Shown here piece by piece: positions 1-8,474 of a stretch of DNA of 64,000 nt (the first letter of the stretch is position 1; the number at the start of each line of letters is the position of its first letter). Source of the DNA: Ectopseudomonas mendocina (GTDB lineage: Bacteria > Pseudomonadota > Gammaproteobacteria > Pseudomonadales > Pseudomonadaceae); assembly GCF_016008875.1 (NCBI RefSeq), contig NZ_JADTQG010000018.1, positions 89,075-153,074 of the forward strand, given 5' to 3'. Below the pieces are notes generated by a model. It ran no database searches and was not told the DNA's origin. It saw only the letters and a list, made by a program, of their open reading frames with translations. A program made the translations under genes and the position numbers.

Positions 1-832
1 TTACCACAACGACCCCAATGGCCTGCCCCAGCAACTGACCGACGAACATGGCCGCTGCACTTGGCAAGCCAGCTACCAGGTCTGGGGCAACACCCTGAGT
101 GAGCAACGCCAGGATGCTCACCTCACAGAGCAGAACCTGCGTTTTCAAGGCCAGTACCTTGATCGGGAAACCGGCCTGCACTACAACACGTTTCGCTTTT
201 ACGATCCGGATATCGGTCGCTTCCTCAGCCCCGATCCAATCGGCTTGGCCGGCGGCACCAACCAGTACCAGTACGCACCCAACCCAGTCGGATGGGCCGA
301 CCCGCTGGGGCTGACGTGCCAGAAGTCGAACCTGCATCAACGTGGCCACAGGCCGGGTCCCGGCGAGCGCAGCCTGACCCGTCAGCAATACAAGAGAATG
401 GTGTCGCAGACGCGCCAACAGGGCGGTGCCTTGCATGCGCAGTTGCAATCACGCCTGCAACACTCGGACTATGTCTACCGTGCAACGAACTACCGGACGC
501 TGAAGTACTACCGCGATGCGGGGCGTATCAACCGTGATGCTTACATGACCTTCGATAATCCGGGCCTGGACCCGAAGGTCAGCATGGACAAGAGCCAGGT
601 ATTCGATCACTGGGGCCAGCACGAAGTGGTGCTGAAGATACCCGCTTCACAGGTCATCGACGCCCGCGTCCCAAGGCCGTTGGGAGACTCTCACCCGATC
701 GGCTGGGAGCCTGTGACCGAGGCCTATCCGGCCGCCGGTTCAGGTGGCAACAGCCAGTTCCTTGCACAGACCTCAACCTGGGACGAGTCCTGGGTCATCC
801 CCATGAATGGAGCGCCGCCAAGTGGACCCTGA
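1..832 (+). CDS. Rhs protein, C-terminal part (5' end outside window) with unrecognised toxin tip
   Basis: The frame is open from base 2 and ends at TGA 830-832, so the gene begins before the window. The first ~100 residues are typical Rhs core end: YHNDPNGLPQQLT, the RFQGQYLDRETGLHYN stretch, and the DPDIGRFLSPDPIGLAGG boundary. They closely resemble the matching part of the complete Rhs gene downstream (about 5286-5600). After WADPLGL the sequence diverges completely into a tip of about 175 residues, expected to be the cleaved and delivered toxin. I do not recognise the tip. A YRAT...YMTFDN...HEVVLKIP pattern loosely recalls ADP-ribosyltransferase folds, but this is speculation. The overlapping next gene is the likely immunity partner. 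The Rhs assignment is firm; the toxin activity is unknown. Confidence 0.9.
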   Translation, partial: YHNDPNGLPQQLTDEHGRCTWQASYQVWGNTLSEQRQDAHLTEQNLRFQGQYLDRETGLHYNTFRFYDPDIGRFLSPDPIGLAGGTNQYQYAPNPVGWADPLGLTCQKSNLHQRGHRPGPGERSLTRQQYKRMVSQTRQQGGALHAQLQSRLQHSDYVYRATNYRTLKYYRDAGRINRDAYMTFDNPGLDPKVSMDKSQVFDHWGQHEVVLKIPASQVIDARVPRPLGDSHPIGWEPVTEAYPAAGSGGNSQFLAQTSTWDESWVIPMNGAPPSGP

Positions 833-1250
833 TCAACTCAGCCTGCTCTTGCAGGCTCGCCGCGCCGAGCGAATCACTCAGGACGAGGTGACCGCCTGGG
901 TCGATGCTCACGCCGATGCAGCCAGCAGCCAGCTCAAACGGACCACCTACCTGAAGCTGCGCCGCGGTGACCCGCAGCCGGCATTTCTCGAATGCCTGGC
1001 GGCCTGTCATAGCTGCGCAAAGGTCTACCAGGCCGGTGAGTTTCGCGACTATCACGACTTCGAGCAGTGCGACGGCCGCCTGCGTAGCGCGTCGGGCGTC
1101 TTTACACCCGTGCCGGCACCCGCGTGGTACACGGCACCGGCCAACGTCCTGGGCGGCGAAGTGCTCTATCAATGCCAGCGATGTGAGGCCATCTGGAGGC
1201 TCATCCTGCCCGAACGGGCACAGCGAGGCAGCTGGTGTCGGGTCGGCTAG
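807..1250 (+). CDS. putative immunity protein for the upstream Rhs tip (Cys-rich)
   Basis: The ATG at 807 lies inside the 3' end of the Rhs gene, giving a 26-base overlap that suggests translational coupling. The product is 147 residues and soluble, with no signal peptide or membrane segment. It has two Cys pairs, CHSC near residue 69 and CQRC near residue 122, plus other Cys/His residues, which could form a zinc ribbon. I recognise no named family. Its position directly after a polymorphic-toxin tip is where a cognate immunity gene normally lies, and that is the only basis for the call. Confidence 0.6.
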   Translation: MERRQVDPDQLSLLLQARRAERITQDEVTAWVDAHADAASSQLKRTTYLKLRRGDPQPAFLECLAACHSCAKVYQAGEFRDYHDFEQCDGRLRSASGVFTPVPAPAWYTAPANVLGGEVLYQCQRCEAIWRLILPERAQRGSWCRVG

Positions 1251-1423
1251 CCATTGTCCGGCAGAGCCTCGATTTGCCCGGATTGTTGATATTTCCATAC
1301 GAAATCGTAACCGCTTCACAAACCCCACCTGCTCATAGCTGGCCGAGCACTGGATACCGAGCTCTTGTAGTTGGAGCTTGTCACCAGGATGCGTCCACGG
1401 CACCCAAAGGAAGGAAACGCCCG

Positions 1424-1519
1424 ATGAGCTACACCATTCAAGAAGTAAGCAGCGATCCCAAGGCCCCGTTCGCCAAGTTGGCGAAACAGATCAAGCACAG
1501 CCTCAGCCTCAACGGGTGA
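1424..1519 (+). CDS. small ORF of 31 residues just before the full-length rhs gene
   Basis: ATG at 1424 has a good ribosome binding site (AAAGGAAGG at 1407-1415) and the frame stops at 1519, six bases before the rhs ATG at 1526. The product begins MSYTIQEVSS and is basic (several Lys, one His). This is the slot where PAAR-Rhs effectors with transmembrane N-termini usually have an Eag (DUF1795) chaperone gene. The 31 residues are far shorter than that family (about 140) and I see no convincing match. It may be a remnant, a leader peptide coupled to rhs translation, or a real small protein. Confidence 0.4.
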   Translation: MSYTIQEVSSDPKAPFAKLAKQIKHSLSLNG

Positions 1520-1525
1520 CCTGCG

Positions 1526-4500
1526 ATGTCTGATGCGTTCTGGGCCGCCCGGCTCGGCGACGATCTGCTGCACACCACAATGCTCGCCGACATCGTCGGC
1601 GGCGTGCTGGAAGTGGCTGCCTATGCCGCCATTACCGCCGTGGCCTGTGCCGTGGTGGTCGCCGCCACCGGCCTGACCGTCCTCACCGGCGGTCTCGGTG
1701 GCTTTGTTCTCGCCGCAGTAGTGGGAATCGCCGTGGGGGTCGGCATGAACAAAACCGGCTGGGACAAGGGTCTTACGACCCTCTGCGAAGGCCTGGGCAA
1801 CGCCATCTCCCCGCCCAATGTCCAGGCCAAGATCCTCACCGGCGCCAACAAGACCAAAACCAACGGCCTGCCTTCCGCGCGCGCCGCTGGCAAGTTGGGC
1901 AGCGCCGCTGCGCCGGCAGGCACCGAGCTGGAGCAGGCACCACCCGCCGAGGAGCCTGAGCCCAGCTTCCTCGACATGGCCAAGAGCTTCTTCAGTGAGA
2001 TGTGGCAGCCGACGGTTGCCCAGCCGGCACCTGGCGTCATCCCCTGCCCGCTGGATGCCATCGAGTGCAAGAAGCACGCGCCGATGCCGGTGCAGCTGCT
2101 GGCCGAAGGCTCGATCAAAGTCAGCATCGAAGGCCAGCCGGCAGTGCGCAGCGGTGATCGCAGTACCTGCGAAGCCACGGTGGTGGAAAGCGGCAACATC
2201 TCGCCGAACGTGCGCATCGGTGGTGACGCCGTGGTGGTGCAGCCGATTCGCAGCGGCAAGACCCCCGGCATCGGCCTGGCCCTGGGCGTGCTCATGGCGC
2301 TGCGCGGCAACCCGCGCAAGCTGTGCAGCAAGCTGCCCTGCCTGGTCGCCGGTTTCGCCGGCAACATGGCCATGGGCGGTGCGACCGCCTATGCCACCAA
2401 CGCCATCTCCAACGCCCTCGGCTCGGCCAGCAGCGGTGCACCCAATCCGGTGCACGCCAGCACCGGGGCCAAGGTGCTCGGTGAAGACGACGACCTCGAC
2501 TTCGTCCTGCCGGGGCTGATGCCCGTCGAGTGGCAGCGCTTCTACAGCAGCCGTGACGAGCGCCGTGACGGTTTGCTGGGGGCTGGCTGGAGCCTGCCGT
2601 TTGAGATCGCCGTGCAGGTGCACGTCCATCCGGAGGGCGGCGAGGCGCTGACCTATATCGACGAGCAGGGCCGCCCTATCGAGATCGGCAGCCTACCGCC
2701 GGGCGATGCCTGCTACAGCCCGGGTGAAGGCCTGAACTTCCGCCGCGATGAAGGCGGCGCGCTGCTGGTGGAAAGCGTCGATGGCCTCTACCGCCTGTTC
2801 GAGCCGTTGCCCGAGTCACCTGACCGTCTGCGCCTGAGCAAGCTCGGCGACCGCAACGACAATCGCCTGCTGCTCGAATACGACGCCACTGGCCGGCTGC
2901 GTGCCGTGCGCGATGGCCATAACCAGCTGTGCATCGAACTGATTGCCGACGCCCGCCACCCGCAGCGCCTTGGCCGGGTCGAGCGCCTGTTCGCCGATGA
3001 GCGGTGCGAGGTGCTGGTCGCCTACGCCTATGACGCACAGGGCGATCTCAGCGAAGTCCGCGACGACAAGGGCCAACTGCTGCGTCGCTTCGTCTACGAC
3101 AGCGGCCGTCGTCTGATCGAGCATCAGCGTCCCACCGGTCTGCGCTGCTTTTACGAGTGGGGCGAGTTTCAGGGTGCCGATGGCCGCGAATGGCGGGTGA
3201 CACGGCACTGGACCGACGACGGCGACGAATACCATCTGCATTACGATCTGGATGCGGGCATCACCCGGGTCACCGACGGCCTTGGTCGCACCAGCGAACG
3301 CCACTGGAACAGTCAGTACCAGATCACCCGCTATCGCGACGCCCTCGGCCAGCTCTGGTTGTTCGAATGGAACGACGAACGCCAACTTCTGGCCGCCGTC
3401 GCACCCGACGGCGCGCGTTGGCAATTCGCCTATGACGAATCCGGCAACCTCTGCGAAACCCTCGACCCGCTAGGGCGTCGCGACTTCACCCAGTGGCTTG
3501 GCCACTGGTCGCTGCCGGAAGCCGAGACCGACGCTGCAGGCAATGCCTGGCAGTACCGCTACGACAAGCGCGGCAACTGCATCGCCGAGATCGACCCGCT
3601 GGGCCATGTCACCCGCTATCGCTACGACACCAGCGGTCTGCCGGTGGAAATCATCGACGCCAGCGGCAAGCGCAAGACCCTGCGCTGGAACGCCCTCGGC
3701 CAGCTCACCGAGCAGGTCGACTGTTCCGGCTACCCCACGCGCTTCGCCTACGACGAGCGCGGCAACCTGGTGCAGATCACCGATGCCCTCGGCGAAATCA
3801 CCCGCTACCACTACGACAGCCAGGGTCGCCTGTTGCAGACGCAACTCGCCGACGGCCGTTGCGAGGAGTTTCAACGCGACGCCATCGGCCAGCTCAGCGC
3901 CTACCTCGATCCTGCCGGCAAGCCCGTGCGCTATCGCTATGACCGGCGGGGCCAGGTTCGCCAGCGCATCGATGCCCTGGGCCGCAGCGTCGGCTTCGAA
4001 TACGACGCCTATGGCCGTCTGCTCGCCCTGAGCAACGAGAACGACGAACGCTACCGCTTCACCTGGGACGTGCTCGACCGTCTCACCGCCCAGCATGACC
4101 TAGACGACAGCGCTCGGCATTATCGCTATGACCCGCAGGGCAACCTCATCGGCCTGGCCTACACCCCGGCGCCCCATGGCACCGGCCTGGGTAGTGTCCC
4201 CGAGGCGCCGCCGGCACCGATCATCCACCGCTTCGAGCGCGATGCCGCTGGCCGGATGATCGCCAAGCACACCGATGACGGTCGCACCGAATACAGCTAT
4301 GACCCGCTCGATCGCCTGACGGGGGTCGACTTCACTGCGGCTGATGGTCAGGTGCAGTCGCTGGCCTTCGCCTACGACGCCCTTGGCCAGTTGCTCAGCG
4401 AGCAGAGCGCCGCCGGCGCTCTGCAGCATGCCTACGATGAGCTCGGCAACCTGCTGGAAACGCAACTGCCTGACCAGCGCCGTATCCGCCGCCTGTACTA

Positions 4501-5980
4501 CGGCAGCGGTCACCTGCAGTTGCTCAACCTGGATGATCAACTGGTCAGCCGCTTCGAGCGTGACCGTCTGCATCGCGAGGTGCTGCGCACCCAGGGGCAG
4601 CTCGTTACCCGTAGCCAGTACGACCGAACCGGACGCCTCACCGCACGCCTGCGTCGGCGCCTGGAGCAACCCGTGCAGCTGCCGGCCGAAGCCGAGCGGC
4701 GCTATGCCTTTGATCCCAGCGACAACCTGATCGGCCGCCTCGACCGTGACCCGGCCAGCCAGCGCGAACAGAAGCAGCAGCTGCACTACGATGCCAGCGG
4801 ACGCATCATCGCCAGCCAGGACCTGATTCGCGGCAATCTGGAAACCTACAGCTACGACGCGGCCGCCAACCTGCTGCACCCGGTCGGTGGCGATGCCGCC
4901 AGCAGCGGCTGGGTGCGCCACAACAAACTGCTCACCTACCAGGACAAGCGCTACCGCTACGACGCCTTCGGCCGACTGGTGGAAAAACGCAGCGGTCGTC
5001 ACCAGGTGCAGCGCCTGAGCTATGACGCCGAACACCGCGTGCGGGAAGTCACCAACAACGACGGCAGCCGTGTGGTCATGCACTACGATCCGCTCGGCCG
5101 GCGTATCGGCAAAAGCCACTACGATGCCCACGGCGTGCTGCTCGGCCAGACCGACTTCACCTGGGACGGCATGCGCCTGCTCAGCGAGACCCGCAACGGT
5201 CGACATAGCCTTTACCTCTACGACGAAGGCAGCTACGACCCGCTGGCGCGCGTCGACGGCCAGGGCGAACACGCCCGCCTGCGCTATTACCACACCGATC
5301 CAAACGGGTTACCGCAGCAACTCACTGAAGACGACGGCCGCTGCATCTGGCAGGCCCGCTACCAGGTCTGGGGCAACACCCTGGCCGAACAGCAGGAAAG
5401 CTTCTTTGTCGAAGAGCAGAACCTGCGCTTCCAGGGCCAGTACCTGGACCGCGAAACCGGGCTGCACTACAACACCTTCAGGTTCTACGATCCGGATATC
5501 GGAAGGTTTATCAGCCCGGATCCGATTGGGTTGGCGGGTGGGATCAACCTGTTCCAGTACGCACCGGAGCCGTATGGGTGGGTGGATCCGTGGGGGTGGG
5601 CCCTCACAGGGGTAGACTTTACTGGGAGTAGTGATTTATTCCCCACAGTCGGCTCACAAAAGAATATTGTGGTTATCAAAATGCAGGGAAGTCGCGGGCG
5701 CGATTTCACTCAAGCATTTAAAGAGGCTGGTATTTCTAAGAAAGCGGCAACGGGTTACACCTGGCACCATGTTGATGACTTTAACCCGAAAACTGGTACC
5801 ACCACGATGCAATTGGTTAAGACCTCTGCTCATGAGGCAACATTCCCTCATGCAGGGTCTGTGTCCCAGTATGAAAAACATTTCAAGGTAAAGTACGAAA
5901 GCGCTGAAGCAATTTTGGTATCTTCAAAGAAAGGATGGCTTGCTAATAAGATTCCTAGATCTAAAGTTGGGCGTTGTTGA
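1526..5980 (+). CDS. PAAR-Rhs effector with C-terminal WHH (HNH/Endo VII) nuclease tip
   Basis: Predicted type VI secretion effector of 1484 residues. Domains in order: an N-terminal segment with a DxxWxARxGD-like start and two or three hydrophobic helices (about 16-75); a PAAR-like region at about 170-250; a long Rhs/YD-repeat shell (about 310-1320) rich in YDxxGxL repeats; the conserved DPDIGRFISPDPIGLAGG boundary near 1318-1335; then DPWGW at about 1353. The final ~130 residues differ sharply and carry GYTWHHVDDFNP near 1410, matching the WHH subgroup of HNH/Endonuclease VII toxins, so the tip is probably a DNase. Base composition drops to AT-rich exactly in the tip (after about 5610), a sign of tip exchange. 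The SUKH gene just downstream fits as immunity protein. Confidence 0.92.
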   Translation: MSDAFWAARLGDDLLHTTMLADIVGGVLEVAAYAAITAVACAVVVAATGLTVLTGGLGGFVLAAVVGIAVGVGMNKTGWDKGLTTLCEGLGNAISPPNVQAKILTGANKTKTNGLPSARAAGKLGSAAAPAGTELEQAPPAEEPEPSFLDMAKSFFSEMWQPTVAQPAPGVIPCPLDAIECKKHAPMPVQLLAEGSIKVSIEGQPAVRSGDRSTCEATVVESGNISPNVRIGGDAVVVQPIRSGKTPGIGLALGVLMALRGNPRKLCSKLPCLVAGFAGNMAMGGATAYATNAISNALGSASSGAPNPVHASTGAKVLGEDDDLDFVLPGLMPVEWQRFYSSRDERRDGLLGAGWSLPFEIAVQVHVHPEGGEALTYIDEQGRPIEIGSLPPGDACYSPGEGLNFRRDEGGALLVESVDGLYRLFEPLPESPDRLRLSKLGDRNDNRLLLEYDATGRLRAVRDGHNQLCIELIADARHPQRLGRVERLFADERCEVLVAYAYDAQGDLSEVRDDKGQLLRRFVYDSGRRLIEHQRPTGLRCFYEWGEFQGADGREWRVTRHWTDDGDEYHLHYDLDAGITRVTDGLGRTSERHWNSQYQITRYRDALGQLWLFEWNDERQLLAAVAPDGARWQFAYDESGNLCETLDPLGRRDFTQWLGHWSLPEAETDAAGNAWQYRYDKRGNCIAEIDPLGHVTRYRYDTSGLPVEIIDASGKRKTLRWNALGQLTEQVDCSGYPTRFAYDERGNLVQITDALGEITRYHYDSQGRLLQTQLADGRCEEFQRDAIGQLSAYLDPAGKPVRYRYDRRGQVRQRIDALGRSVGFEYDAYGRLLALSNENDERYRFTWDVLDRLTAQHDLDDSARHYRYDPQGNLIGLAYTPAPHGTGLGSVPEAPPAPIIHRFERDAAGRMIAKHTDDGRTEYSYDPLDRLTGVDFTAADGQVQSLAFAYDALGQLLSEQSAAGALQHAYDELGNLLETQLPDQRRIRRLYYGSGHLQLLNLDDQLVSRFERDRLHREVLRTQGQLVTRSQYDRTGRLTARLRRRLEQPVQLPAEAERRYAFDPSDNLIGRLDRDPASQREQKQQLHYDASGRIIASQDLIRGNLETYSYDAAANLLHPVGGDAASSGWVRHNKLLTYQDKRYRYDAFGRLVEKRSGRHQVQRLSYDAEHRVREVTNNDGSRVVMHYDPLGRRIGKSHYDAHGVLLGQTDFTWDGMRLLSETRNGRHSLYLYDEGSYDPLARVDGQGEHARLRYYHTDPNGLPQQLTEDDGRCIWQARYQVWGNTLAEQQESFFVEEQNLRFQGQYLDRETGLHYNTFRFYDPDIGRFISPDPIGLAGGINLFQYAPEPYGWVDPWGWALTGVDFTGSSDLFPTVGSQKNIVVIKMQGSRGRDFTQAFKEAGISKKAATGYTWHHVDDFNPKTGTTTMQLVKTSAHEATFPHAGSVSQYEKHFKVKYESAEAILVSSKKGWLANKIPRSKVGRC

Positions 5981-5996
5981 TAAGTGAGGGTTGGTC

Positions 5997-6461
5997 ATGA
6001 ATGAAAATGTTTTCTCTAATACTGAAGCTTCAGTCGATCTGGCGCAGCTGAATAGTTTTGAAGCTAAGGTTGGAAAAAAGTTGCCTGATGAGTTTAGGAC
6101 TCATTATCTTAAATATAATGGTGGCGTTCCTGATCGCACGTATTGGGTTGGTGCGGAAATTGAAGAGCCTTTAGAGGTCGCATCTTTCAAGCCAATTTCC
6201 GATTCTCCATCGAATCTGCTATCAACTTACCTTTCAATGAGAGATAAACAGGTGATTCCTGAGAATCTACTTCCCTTTGCTAACGACTGGGGGGGAAATT
6301 ATTTTTGCCTAAATGTAGACTCTGGGCTGGTTAGCTATTTTACGACTGATAATTTTTACGCCGAGCTCAGCTTTGAAGAGAATCAAAAAAAATCAGAAAC
6401 GGTAATTTGTTCCAGTTTTACTAATTTTGTCCAAGGACTAGTCCATGAGGAGGACTTGTAA
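5997..6461 (+). CDS. SUKH (SMI1/KNR4) family immunity protein
   Basis: 154 residues from ATG 5997, preceded by GTGAGGG at 5984-5990; an in-frame TTG at 5991 sits too close to that site. The sequence fits SUKH proteins: an N-terminal LNSFEAKVGKKLPDEFRTHY segment, an NGG turn, a central hydrophobic LLPFANDWGGNYFCLNV motif and a C-terminal SSFTNFVQGL. SUKH proteins are frequent immunity partners of WHH nuclease toxins, and here the gene starts 16 bases after the WHH-tipped rhs gene. It is clearly AT-richer than the surrounding chromosome, like the toxin tip, so the pair probably arrived together. Confidence 0.85.
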   Translation: MNENVFSNTEASVDLAQLNSFEAKVGKKLPDEFRTHYLKYNGGVPDRTYWVGAEIEEPLEVASFKPISDSPSNLLSTYLSMRDKQVIPENLLPFANDWGGNYFCLNVDSGLVSYFTTDNFYAELSFEENQKKSETVICSSFTNFVQGLVHEEDL

Positions 6462-6573
6462 GGAAGTTAGACACAAACCTCTTCAGAGTATCGGTGCTCT
6501 TGCGTAACACCAAATGTGGCGATAGTGCAGTAGAGTATCAAAATTTGGAGATAAAAAAGCTTATTCTTGAAGC

Positions 6574-6939
6574 ATGAATGATCTAGAAAAAAATAAAAAA
6601 CGACTATTCGATGGTGCTGAAAGCGATTTCTATGTGTTCAGCTCAATGTTGGATGTGCCAGATTTCGGACCAGTGCTCTTCGATAACCAGCAGGTCCAGT
6701 ATTTATCGGAACTCGGTGAGCGGCAGGCCGATGCGCTGGTAGGTCTGATTCCTGGCGCAAGAAAACATATGGATTTTCCAGGCGATACGCCCGCGTATAA
6801 GCAAGGAAATCTTGCTCTGTACGTACAATGCGTTAATGGTCGAGACGCCAATCGTTCGGTACTTATCGTCGTAGCGGCAGGAGAGGCGCAACCTGCGCGA
6901 TTCGTGATCGATCTATGTGGCGTGTTTGTGGACGAGTAA
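6574..6939 (+). CDS. hypothetical protein at end of Rhs locus, possible orphan immunity
   Basis: 121 residues starting MNDLEKNKKRLFDGAES, with no membrane segment or signal peptide. I do not recognise a family. A GAG stretch lies upstream (AATTTGGAGAT at about 6542-6552) but is far from the ATG, so the start is uncertain. It follows the SUKH gene by about 110 bases and its first half is AT-richer than the backbone. Orphan immunity genes often accumulate behind rhs genes, which would explain its place, but no toxin partner is visible beside it. It could also be an unrelated cargo gene. Confidence 0.55.
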   Translation: MNDLEKNKKRLFDGAESDFYVFSSMLDVPDFGPVLFDNQQVQYLSELGERQADALVGLIPGARKHMDFPGDTPAYKQGNLALYVQCVNGRDANRSVLIVVAAGEAQPARFVIDLCGVFVDE

Positions 6940-7063
6940 AGCTGCCTTCTAATTAGCGTCAGGCTCAGATCATGGTTTTTCGCGAGTGCCGCTATGGCAA
7001 AAGGCTTACATGCCGAAGCGCAACGGACCTCTCCCGCCGCGTCCGTGGGCTGGTTAATCTACT

Positions 7064-7172
7064 CACACCTACCGGGAACTGGATGTCCCGAGTCACGGAA
7101 GACAGACCGCGCCAGGAAGGCAAACGACAGGATGTCGGAAGGTCTTAAAAAACCCGCTTCGGCGGGTTTTTT
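7064..7172 (+). ncRNA. candidate Rsm/Csr-type small RNA (RsmX/Y/Z-like), 5' end inferred
   Basis: Between 7073 and 7145 there are four consecutive short hairpins that each put GGA in the loop: CGGGA/TCCCG at 7073-7090 (loop ACTGGATG), GTC/GAC at 7092-7103 (loop ACGGAA), GCC/GGC at 7111-7121 (loop AGGAA) and CGAC/GTCG at 7125-7137 (loop AGGAT). AGACC 7104-7108 can pair with GGTCT 7141-7145 and enclose the last two. A strong Rho-independent terminator follows at once. GGA-in-loop arrays are the recognition feature of RsmA/CsrA-titrating RNAs in Pseudomonas. CTTACA at 7005-7010 equals the right half of a GacA box and lies about 55 bases before the inferred start, but the left half is poor. The start is inferred, not seen. 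Confidence 0.65.
7147..7172 (+). terminator. Rho-independent terminator of the candidate sRNA
   Basis: The stem AACCCGC (7151-7157) pairs with GCGGGTT (7162-7168) around a TTCG tetraloop. It is preceded by an A-run and followed by six T. It could act on both strands, but no minus-strand gene ends on its right side. Confidence 0.9.
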
Positions 7173-7254
7173 GTTGCCTGCAGAAAAGGCGGGCGACGCT
7201 GAACGCTGGTAGCCAGGCATGACTCAGGTCTGCTAGTAATCCGAGCCCCTCCTA

Positions 7255-8406
7255 TCAGTCCGCCGTGGCCAGAACCTGTGTATTACGCCCGGCGTGCTTG
7301 GCGCGATAGAGCGCGGTGTCGGCCTTGAGCAGCATGCCGGTGATGTCCTCAGTGGGGGAGTTGGGGCTGCCGTAGACTCCGGCGCTGAAGCTCAAGGCGA
7401 TGTGCCTGTCGTCAATCTGTGCCGGGTGCTGGGTCAGGGATTGGCGAAGCTGATCGACCAGCTCCAGCGCGCCGCTGGCGTCGGTGCCGGGCAGGATCAG
7501 CAGGAATTCCTCACCACCATAACGGCCGATGCTGTCATTACGCCGCAGCCGTTGCTGCAGATGGTCCGCGCAGTGCCTGAGCACGTCATCGCCGACCAGA
7601 TGGCCATGGCTGTCGTTGATCTGCTTGAAGTGGTCCAGATCGAGCATGGCGATGGACAGCGGCGTGCGTTGGCGGCGAGCACGCTCCAGCTCGTCGGTGA
7701 GTTGTTCGAGTATCGCCAGGCGATTGGGCAATCCGGTGAGCGTGTCGCGCAGGGCGGTCTGGCGCAGCTCCGATTCGATGCGCTCGCGCGACAGCAGCAC
7801 CAGGCCGAAGGAGAACATGATGATGGTGGCGGCGCCGAGGGCGACCGATACCGTCTGTTTCAGGTTGCTGACGTCGTAGTGCATCTCCGCCGGCGCGCCG
7901 CTGAGGATGACCACCACGCGAATACCCAGGCCGAACAGGCTGATGCCTGCACCGATCATCAGGATTCGGTGGGCGCGCCCGCCGAGCACGGCATGGAGGC
8001 GGCTCAGGTGCAGAATCACCAGACATTGGCTGAACAGCAGCAGGCAGGCCACCAGTTGTCGGGGTTCCTGGGTATCGATCAGCAGGCTGAGCAGGAAGCC
8101 CAGCAGCAGCGGGAAGGCGAAGGCCAGCCGCCAGGGCGGGCGCCTGCCGTGGATCAGCGGCAGGCTGACGGTGTAGAACGCCAGAGCGGTGGACAGCAGC
8201 GTGTTGGCCAGCACATAGGTCAGCCACATCGAGGCCAGCCCGAACAGGGTAAAGCCGATGTAGGCCAGCGCATGGGAGAGCATGCCCAATCCAGTGGTGA
8301 GCATGCCGTCGCGGTGACGCAGCTGGCCGACCAGGATCAGACAACTGCCCATGATCACGGCGACCAGGGCGACGGCTCCGAACAGTGTCTGGGTGTGGGC
8401 GATCAT
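7255..8406 (-). CDS. membrane diguanylate cyclase (GGDEF domain)
   Basis: 383 residues. The first ~200 form about six hydrophobic segments separated by short loops, starting MIAHTQTLFGAVALVAVIMG. A GGDEF domain (about 215-380) follows. The active-site motif is GGEEF at 297-301, a functional variant, preceded by RRND at 288-291, an RxxD I-site five residues upstream, so product inhibition by c-di-GMP is likely. The conserved DxLTGLPNR segment marks the domain start. It is predicted to make c-di-GMP from two GTP at the inner membrane. The N-terminal sensor is not a family I can name. It is followed on the same strand, after a 68-base gap, by the end of the lipid operon, and is probably transcribed last or separately. 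Confidence 0.92.
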   Translation of the reverse strand: MIAHTQTLFGAVALVAVIMGSCLILVGQLRHRDGMLTTGLGMLSHALAYIGFTLFGLASMWLTYVLANTLLSTALAFYTVSLPLIHGRRPPWRLAFAFPLLLGFLLSLLIDTQEPRQLVACLLLFSQCLVILHLSRLHAVLGGRAHRILMIGAGISLFGLGIRVVVILSGAPAEMHYDVSNLKQTVSVALGAATIIMFSFGLVLLSRERIESELRQTALRDTLTGLPNRLAILEQLTDELERARRQRTPLSIAMLDLDHFKQINDSHGHLVGDDVLRHCADHLQQRLRRNDSIGRYGGEEFLLILPGTDASGALELVDQLRQSLTQHPAQIDDRHIALSFSAGVYGSPNSPTEDITGMLLKADTALYRAKHAGRNTQVLATAD

Positions 8407-8474
8407 GTCAGCCTTCTTGTTTTCTGGCTTGAGTTGACTCTAGTGCAATCCATAATCTCCGTGCTGGCCTAGGC

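Noticed and set aside
6994..7212. Open frame across the candidate small RNA
   Set aside because: It reads through the terminator hairpin and has no ribosome binding site or recognisable product.
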